This document shows, in pieces, positions 49,701 through 58,700 of a DNA stretch of 64,000 nt (within the stretch, counting starts at the first letter, position 1; the number at the start of each line of letters is the position of its first letter). The position numbers and the translations under genes were made by a program. The notes under the pieces are model-generated. The model was not told where the DNA came from. It worked only from the letters and a program-made list of their open reading frames with translations, and made no database searches. The stretch spans positions 62,001 through 126,000 of the forward strand of contig NMRA01000658.1 in NCBI GenBank assembly GCA_002633005.1, written 5' to 3'. This stretch comes from Phoronis australis. Lineage: Eukaryota > Phoronida > Phoronidae.

Positions 49701-52700
49701 AGTTCCTTGACGTTCTTGGGTTCGGGTATTTTAACTATACTGTCAATAGCTTTAGGGTCTGGCCGAATACCCTCAGAGTCAATAATATTCCCCAGAAACT
49801 TGACTTCCGTTTGGCGGTAAACGCATTTCTCTGGATTCAGTGTAAGTCCAGAATGTTCGATTCGTTTTAGCACTGCAGACAAGCGTATATCGTGTTCTTC
49901 CATTGACGCGCCATAAACAAGAATGTCGTCCATATGAACCACTACGCCTGACAACCCCTCCAACACGGAGGACATTTCGCGGGAAAAAACCTCCGGTGCG
50001 CTAGCCAGACCGAAAGGCAAACGGCAATAGCAATATCTACCGAATGGCGAGAGAAAGGTTGTGAGTTTTTGCGACTCCGGTGCGAGTTCAATTTGCCAAA
50101 ACCCGCTATTTGCATCCAGTTTCGAGAACACGCGGCCTTTACTAAGCTGGGCTAAACTGTCCTCGACATTCGCCATCGGAAATACCTCCCTTTTGACCGC
50201 TGCGTTTAGTTTCGTCATGTCAGAACAAATTCTAACCTTTCCGTCCTCTTTTGGGACCACAACCATAGGTGACACCCAGTCGGTGGGTTCCTCTATGGGC
50301 CGTATTACGCCTATCGATTCCATACGTCGAAGTTCAGCTTCGACGACCGGACGAAGCGGAATCGGTACCGGACGAGCCGTGAAAATAGCGTGGGGCTCGT
50401 GCTTATCGTCTAATTTAATGCTGTACTGACGTCCTTTTAACCGACCTAGAGAGCCGTCGGCAATATTCCGGGGACCGTCATCAACAGAATCGACTACCTT
50501 GATCAACCCCAGTCCTATTGATAGCCTCCGAGACAACAAACCGGTGGCCTGTCCGGTAACAACGTACACGGTTTCACGCAAAGTTTTATCCTTGTATTGA
50601 ACTGTGGCGTCAAAGCAACCCGGAACATCCAATTCGATATTTCCAGTCGCAAACAACCGTTTCTGAGACTGATTGAGTTTTGGCCACGGGCCACCCGCAC
50701 ACGGCAATACCGTTACGCCCGCACCAGTGTCTAGTTTAAATTCAAACGTTTTGTCAAAACCTCCCTGGGTGAATACGCGAAGGGGTTTTACAATGTCGTT
50801 TTCACCTGGCGTTATTTCACCTAAGAACTCTCGAGGCATTTCCTCGTGTTTCCCATTACCCAGTCCGGTAGAGACTTCTTTCACCCCTTCTTGTTGGAGG
50901 TGAGTTTTACATGCAACAGCCCAGTGGCCCCGCCGCTTACATTTCCGACATTCCGACGATCGCGCAGGACATCTCTCACCAGTCCCGTGTGCCGTTTTAC
51001 CGCACCGAGAGCACTTTGAGATTTCGTTTACCGCACCTACCGATGTCGAATCCCCCACTGTGGCTGTAATTTCGCGAAACTGCATACCCGAGGCTTCTGC
51101 CGCGTGACACGAGTCTAACGCCGCTTCGAGAGAAAGACCGTCCGCCTGCCCGCCCTGGCGCAGCAGTTTAGCGCGCAACCCATCATCACGGACACCGAGA
51201 ACGAGCTGATCTTTTATCAAAGATTTTTCAAGTTCCCCGAACTCACACGTTTGCGCCAGTGTGCGCAAGTGTGTCACAAAATTTTTGATGGTTTCTCCCT
51301 CCATTTGTTTTCTGCTGTGGAATTTGTAACGTTCATATGTAACATTTTTTCTTGGTGAACAAAATTCTTCAAACTTGGTCAGGACAATATCCAAGTTTTT
51401 GGAGGCCTCTTCATTTTCAAAACTGATAGTGTTATACAACGCCAATGCGTCGTCTCCAACGCAATGTAAGAATAGCGCCACCTTCCGTTCGTCGGAGAAA
51501 TCAGTGGCCCCACTCGCCACGAGATACACTTCAAACTTTTGCCGAAATCTCCTCCAGTTTTCAGAGACATTGCCTGAATTGAGGTCTAGATCTTCGCTAG
51601 GAGGCTTCATGAGTTCCATCGTAGTTATAAAGCTGCCACCATGTAGAATAATAAGAATAAACTAGGTTTATTGGGAACACTGAAACTACGTCGATCTGCA
51701 ATCGTAAGATGGTCGTCCGTGTGTGTCCGTAATAACAAAGTCACTTATACTACAGTAATGTGCTTTGTGCAGGCGATGGGGGTGAGTGGAGTGTGATTTG
51801 TAGAAGCAACTTATAAGTCATCTTTTGACAGATCTGATGAATGCACGGCTGAAAAATTAGCACATCTGTCAATAGTCAGATTATCAACAGCAGCATTGGC
51901 TAAGAGAGGACATCAGAAATCTCCAGTCAGTGCATGATTGAGCATGATAAAAATATTGCGGCACTTGCCCTATTTTGTCATTTTGCATTACTAAGCATTA
52001 TTGGGTTTGTCATTCACCAATGCCACTGATTAGCCAACATGAATTGTACATCAGTCTCAACATATCAAATAGATATACAACGCACCAAAGAAAATATGCT
52101 TGACAATGGGCAAACAAATTTTATCCATAGGTCAGACATAACATACCGTTTTAGCAACACCTCGTCTGTGCTGTGGCGTGGCATGCATCTGTTTCAATAC
52201 ATGGGACTGTGGAGATAACTCATGAGGTACACAGCTTGCTTTCATCCTGGAAAAAACACTATGTCTCAAAAGTGTCCATGAACACTGTTTTCTCAACCAG
52301 AAGAAAGAGAGGTCTTCACAGTCATTCTTTTCTAAACACTTACTTTAACCATTTTGAGTGTTCACATTGTGCTACATAGCGTAATGATATGCATAGCAAG
52401 TCTGTTGAGAATGTTGCATAAAATATGGCATTGGTACCTTCTAGAATGTTGCATAGACCTAAAATATGGCATTGGTTCCTTCTAGAATGTTGCATAAAAT
52501 ATGGCATTGGTTCCTTCTAGAATGTTGCATAAAATATGGCATTGGTTCTTTCTAGAATGTTGCATAAAACATGGCATTGGTTCCTTCTAGAATGTTGCAT
52601 GGACCTAAAATATGGCATTGGATCCTTCTAGAATGTTGCATAGACCTAAAATATGGCATTGGTTCCTTCTAGAATGTTGCATGGACCTAAAATATGGCAT

Positions 52701-55700
52701 TGGTTCCTTCTAGAATGTTGCATAGACCTAAAATATAGCATTGGTTCCTTCTAGAATGCTGCATAGACCTAAAATATGGCATTGGTTCCTTCTAGAATGT
52801 TGCATAGACCTAAGATATGGCATTGGTTCCTTCTAGGTAGTTGCATATTTCAAGTGTATCTCTGAGAATGTTGTATAGACCTAAAATATGGCATTGGTTC
52901 CTTCTAGGTAGTTGCACATTTCAAGTGTATCTCTGAGAATGTTGCATAGACCTAAAATATGGCATTGGTTCCTTCTAGAATGTTGCATAGACCTAAAACA
53001 AGGCATTGGTTCCTTCTAGAATGTTGCATGGACCTGAGATATGGCATTGGTTCCTTCTAGGTAGTTGCATATTTCAAGTGTATCTCTGAGAATGTTGCAT
53101 AGACCTAAAATATGGCATTGGTGTCTTCTAGGTAGTTGTACATTTCAAGTATATCTCTGAGAATGTTGCACAGACCTAAAATATGGCATTGGTTCCTTCT
53201 AGAATGTTGCATGGACCTGAGATATGGCATTGGTTCCTTCTAGAATGTTGCATAGACCTAAAATATGGCATTGGTTCCTTCTAGAATGTTGCATGGACCT
53301 GAGATATGGCATTGGTTCCTTCTAGGTAGTTGCATATTTCAAGTGTATCTCTGAGAATGTTGCATAGACCTAAAATATGGCATTGGTGCCTTCTAGGTAG
53401 TTGTACATTTCAAGTATATCTCTGAGAATGTTGCATAGACCTAAAATATGGCATTGGTTCCTTCTAGAATGTTGCATGGACCTGAAATATGGCATTGGTT
53501 CCTTCTAGGTAGTTGCATATTTCAAGTGTATCTCTGAGAATGTTGCATAGACCTAAAATATGGCATTGGTTCCTTCTAGGTAGTTGCACATTTCAAGTGT
53601 ATCTCCCATATATTTATTTTAAAAACACAGTGACAGTATAAATATGTAATATATAGGATGTCACTGCATTCTGTTTCATTTACAATGAATGCAACTTCAT
53701 TTCAGGTTTGAACAACAACCAGACGACAGTTCATTAACCCATTGATATGAAGCACATGTGAAGAGGATATTGTGTATTGTATGCATGATTTATTGTTCAC
53801 ACGCGATTCTGTCAATGATTCCAGCATATAACACAGTGCTTCTTGTGTACGATTTAAGCACATGTTTATGATCATCTCACATCTATGGCTTCATAACATC
53901 TAATGTATGAAGTCTACTAAGCAGAATCAGATGTTCATAGGCACATATTTTGATATTACAGACTTCGTTAAAAATGATTTGACATTGATTGTTGGATAAC
54001 TTCTTTCTGCAATTCTCGTATTGTCTAAAAATACTTGTTGAGTGCTGATTGCATCTGTGCAGTGGCTCCCGCTAGTTACATCGTTAAAAGAACAAATGAT
54101 AAAATATTCACTATATTTACGTGTAATTGTATTACTCATAATAAATGACCTTATATCGCCTACCTCAGTCTCCTTTTCATCTCTGGTAACGAGCTTGTGA
54201 CGCATGTATCATTTATCTATTATTCGGGACATGTGTTGATCATAAATGGTATATCATTCGTTAAATATATTTATGTGAGCATATGTATCTGTCTTACTCC
54301 TTTCCCCCCTCATTTCGGTCTATTCCATTATTCCTTTGTGTAGGACTACACGTCGTTTTCCCAGCCTTCGTATTGGTCTGTTGTTATCACGTCCCTTGAG
54401 TTTGGTCAGCTCTTGGCTCTCATAGGCTGATGATTGTCACGTGTCTTTAGGCGTTTTCTTTGTTATTGTAACCTTGCTTTCAGTTCACCTTCGTTCCAGC
54501 CACATTGTCGTAAGTTCCAAAACTTATTAATTTTTCCTACCCTCTACCACCCCGTTTTCATCATTCTCTCGTACTTCCACGTGGCTGGAGGTTTTTTATT
54601 GCACATCTTACCAGAGATTATGTTTTTTTATTTTATTTATCTGTATTCACTATATTTACTTGTAATTGTGTTAGTCATAATAAATGACCTTATCGCCTAC
54701 CTCGGTCTCCTTTTCATCTCTGGAATCCACCTTGCGATGCACGTATCATTTATCTATTATTCGGGACATATGTCGATCAGAAAAACTTGTTTTAAAAATT
54801 ATATTAGATTGCAGTACTTCAAATGTATGCTACATTCATCGAAGGCAAGAAATAGAATAAGACCTCAGTAAATAGAGAGACATCATAGTTATCTAACAAT
54901 CAATATCAAATCGTTTTTAATAAACTTCACGCAGAGAGGCACTACTGCCGAAGTATACTAAATTTTGACATAAGTGTTTAATTTTTCAGCTTACTGAACA
55001 GGGCTGGCAGGAGCAGATACACAATCTGCGTGGCTGAAGAGCTTCCTCCTCAGGGAAGAGGTGCTCAGTGAGTCCGCGGTGCCCTCTTCAGTTACGTAGA
55101 AATCACTTAGAATCTTCTGAAGGTCAAAGCTCACAGGGAAGGAGAGTGCTGTTTGAGAAGCGACTGAAACAAAATGAAAACTTGCAGAATATGGTCACTG
55201 CCATATTTAATTTTCCTAGGGAAAGAAAACCTTATTTGCCAACAAATTTCGTTAAAGCAGATACAAACCAAAGTTCTACCAAAAACAAACTGTTGGTGAC
55301 ATTTTTTTTGATGCTGTAGATAATTAGTCTTATTAAAAGCAAAGTTATGCAATTTTAGTGACTAGTGTATAATTAATCAAACATATTGGTTGTTTACCAA
55401 AATTTGTAACCTCCTAGGAGTTCATGGGAAGTGATTCACCGCATGTCTGTTACCAGTTGTGGGATGTTTATAATAACAATTGTGCCTTGTTTTGCAAGTT
55501 GTGTAACTTAAAGTCTTTGAAAACCTGTCAACTTTGGGATGAGGCATTTCCGACAACAACAATAATCTGTTATTTGTCTATCGGAATTACTCAACTCTTG
55601 ATTGTCCTGCGCCATAATTGGTAATGACTTGGGTTCATTGCTGGAGTCCAGCAGATTGATTCACAGAATTGTTTTGGAACTAGATGTAGCACTTTGGAGG

Positions 55701-58700
55701 AAGTTTGTGGGTTTTCATGTTTTGAATTATCTCGCCCACCTTTCTTGTGTTCAGTATAAATACTCTGTTAGCTACTCTAGAATTCATATTGCTTGGAGAG
55801 AGGCTGCTGCTTGCTTCAAAAATATCACAGATACCCAGCGTTGGTAAGAGACAACTTTGTTTCTTGATGTTTTACTATTAACTTTGACTTTAGAAACAAC
55901 TATTTTCAGTTCTTTGATTATTTGATTAACTCATAGAAAGTGTTGTAATAGAAATTGTTCTAAATACAAGTTTATTCTAAGTATTGTTTGCCAAATTGTG
56001 AGTTGAGATAATATTATTAGATATGCATTTTCTGTATTTTAGTATGATATATTTGGTACTTCAATTTGTATTAGATATTGTATTATCTTTATTAATTGTT
56101 TCAGGTTTAACCGTATCGTAACGTAAGATAGTAGATCGTATCGTATCGTATCATATCATAAATAAAGTTTTATGAGCCAATGTTACGGTATTATTATTAT
56201 ACGCGTGTAAACCGCTGGGTCAACAACAACAACAAGAGAGACATCTAATGTGCGTGCGACTGTACGCTACACAAACTTTTCAAACGAAATCAACCTTTGA
56301 TTTAGACCATTTAGTTTGACCTGATCAAAACCGATTTCTGGCAGTTCGTTACTTCATGAACCAACATATTGGATCGGATCCCTTCCTTTTTGGTGGAAGA
56401 AATCTAACTCATGCTATCACTGCCAGGAAAATTTTGAAACCCGAGTTAATCGCTTTTTTACGATTTTCATATTTATGCTGAAAGCAGGATAAGGAAATGC
56501 AGATTAAATTACTGATTGTGAAAAGTCCTTACAAGCTCACAACATCAAATTCAGTACACTCACCCTCTTTGCTGCCCTGGGTGGACAAACTTGAATTTCG
56601 AGCGCTCATCGCATTCGTCGAGTTGTCATGCACAGATTCTGAAATATTTGATTTTATCTTTACTCATTGTTGCTGCAACTGCCAATAGCCTGCATACTTG
56701 GGGTCTATTTACTGCCAATAGCCTACATACTTGGGGTCTGTTCACAGCCAATAGCCTGCATACTTGGGGTCTATTTACTGCCAATAGCCTGCATACTTGG
56801 ACTCTATTTACTGCCAATAGCCTGCATACTTCGGCTCTATTTACTGCCAATAGCCTGTATACTTAGGCTCTATTTACTGCCAATAGCCTGCAGACTTGGG
56901 GTCTATTCACTGCCAATAGCCTGCATACTTGGACTCTATTCACTGCCAATAGCCTGCATACTTGGGGTCTATTTACTGCCAATAGCCTGCATACTTGGGC
57001 TATATTTACTGCCAATAGCCCGCATACTTGGGCTCTATTTACTGCCAATAGCCTGCATACTTTGGCTCTATTTACTGCCAATAGCCTGCATTCTTTGGCT
57101 CTCTTTACCTTATATGCACAGATGTAAGCACATGTATTTGTGCTCAACTGTTTCACTTATATGCATGGTCCTATGCCTTGAACATTTATAAGCAGTCACC
57201 AATCACTTCAATATGTGTAAGTCTTCATTCTTAGTATTTTAGTTTGAAGGCACGTTTGTTTGACAGCTACCTTTTTGTAATGAATAGTCATTTTGACTCG
57301 CACGTTATTTTTAAAATCAATGCTCTGTATTGCTCTTGCTTTAAAAAGCAAGAGCAACATAGAGCATTGATATGCAACCACTGTGTGAATCGCACACAGC
57401 ACAGATGCAAGGGATGGTTAGTACGTTAAACATTCCTACTAACGGAAGAAATGCTAGTAAACTTAAAATAGCTTGCATGGGATGAAAAGCAAGCCAACAA
57501 TATTCTCTCCAAATCCTTGTAACACTACAGCTTCTATACCCATAATGACTGAGCAGCTGGTGCTGACAACTCCACTTGGCTTTGAACTCTGTGACCATGG
57601 CGACGGAGAAGGAGCAATGAGCTGTGATGAGAAGAAGTTGTCTATGGTCTTCTGTGCATGACTGTCTAGCTCAGCATCATGGCTGAAAAATGTAAACCAT
57701 CAAATGTTGACTGGATTAACAGCAGACAAAATACTGATCAGTGAATATAGCCAATAAATGAATTTCAAAACAGCTGTGCCACATTGAATTTCACCAACCT
57801 GCCAGATGGCCATCAGGTTTTTGGTAGAGCATTCAAAGCCTGATGTACATTCTGGAAATGAAATAACTATATTCTGGAGCTAAATAATAATTATATTATA
57901 GGCGGAAATATATAAAACAATAAATTTTATGACATGATAATTGTTATTTATAAATTCTTTGTTATTATCATTCCATCATAGTAAGAAGAATCACGCAGCC
58001 CAACAGTCCAAAATAAGTTGGCGACTTTTTTTTTGATTTTGGTTGTTTTTGAGGAGTGTTGCTGTAAGCCTTTCAATAAATTCACCTTAGAAGAAACCAA
58101 TAAATCTGTCCAGATAGAATAGGCATGGTACGAGATGAGGTAAATGTTTGTGTATGCATTTAGTGGGCAGTTAACACTGTAATGTGATTGATTGTGTATG
58201 CATTTAGTGGGCAGTTAACACTGTAATGTGATTGAAATGAATTAATTTAAACCCTTACACAATTTTGAAACATTTCGTCTTCTGTCATTGAATTTATTCC
58301 AGCAGATGATCCGAAGCCTGTATCAGTGGGGTGTATCCCAACATAACCCTGGTCAGTCACTGAAGAGGAATCCCTGCCCAGTTTCTTCAATTTAGGGGAG
58401 ATCCCTCCCCCCAGAACTTCACCACGCACTTTGAAAGTGACACTAAGCACTACCTGTGGGATTGACTTCAAAGTGGGTTACCACTTTTTCAAAAGGCTGG
58501 TTAGGCCGCGGTTTCTCTTAATTTTCATTTCAATATACCTTTAAGTGTTTACGTCACTGTAGAGAATTATGAATGGGTCATGCATTGGAGAAAAAAATTA
58601 ATTTGAAAGTACTCAAATTAATTTCACCGAGTGTCTAGGACTCAATGTTGAAAGATCCTAGCATCAACCATGGCAGATGATATGATATTATTATGTGTGT

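Larger units (their letters stand above)
47682..51754 (-). mobile_element. Intact Ty3/gypsy (Mag-like) LTR retrotransposon in BORA intron 5
   Basis: 4073 bases with two identical 113-base LTRs, a perfect GTAAT target duplication, a primer-site-like TGGTGGCAGC directly after the 5' LTR, a polypurine tract before the 3' LTR and one unbroken gag-pol frame. These mark a very recent, possibly active insertion. Very short LTRs, a leader of only about 22 bases and a single gag-pol frame with a DANSGFWQI-type RT suggest the Mag/K02A2.6-like branch; that placement is from motif memory. It lies in the same orientation as BORA. Confidence 0.96.

Noticed and set aside
52385-53610. CRISPR-like array of repeats
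   Set aside because: Units are contiguous minisatellite copies without unique spacers, in a eukaryotic intron.
56667-57191. Long frames of both strands through the 33-base repeat, resembling repeat proteins
   Set aside because: They arise because the repeat unit is a multiple of three; there is no domain, and the region lies in a BORA intron.
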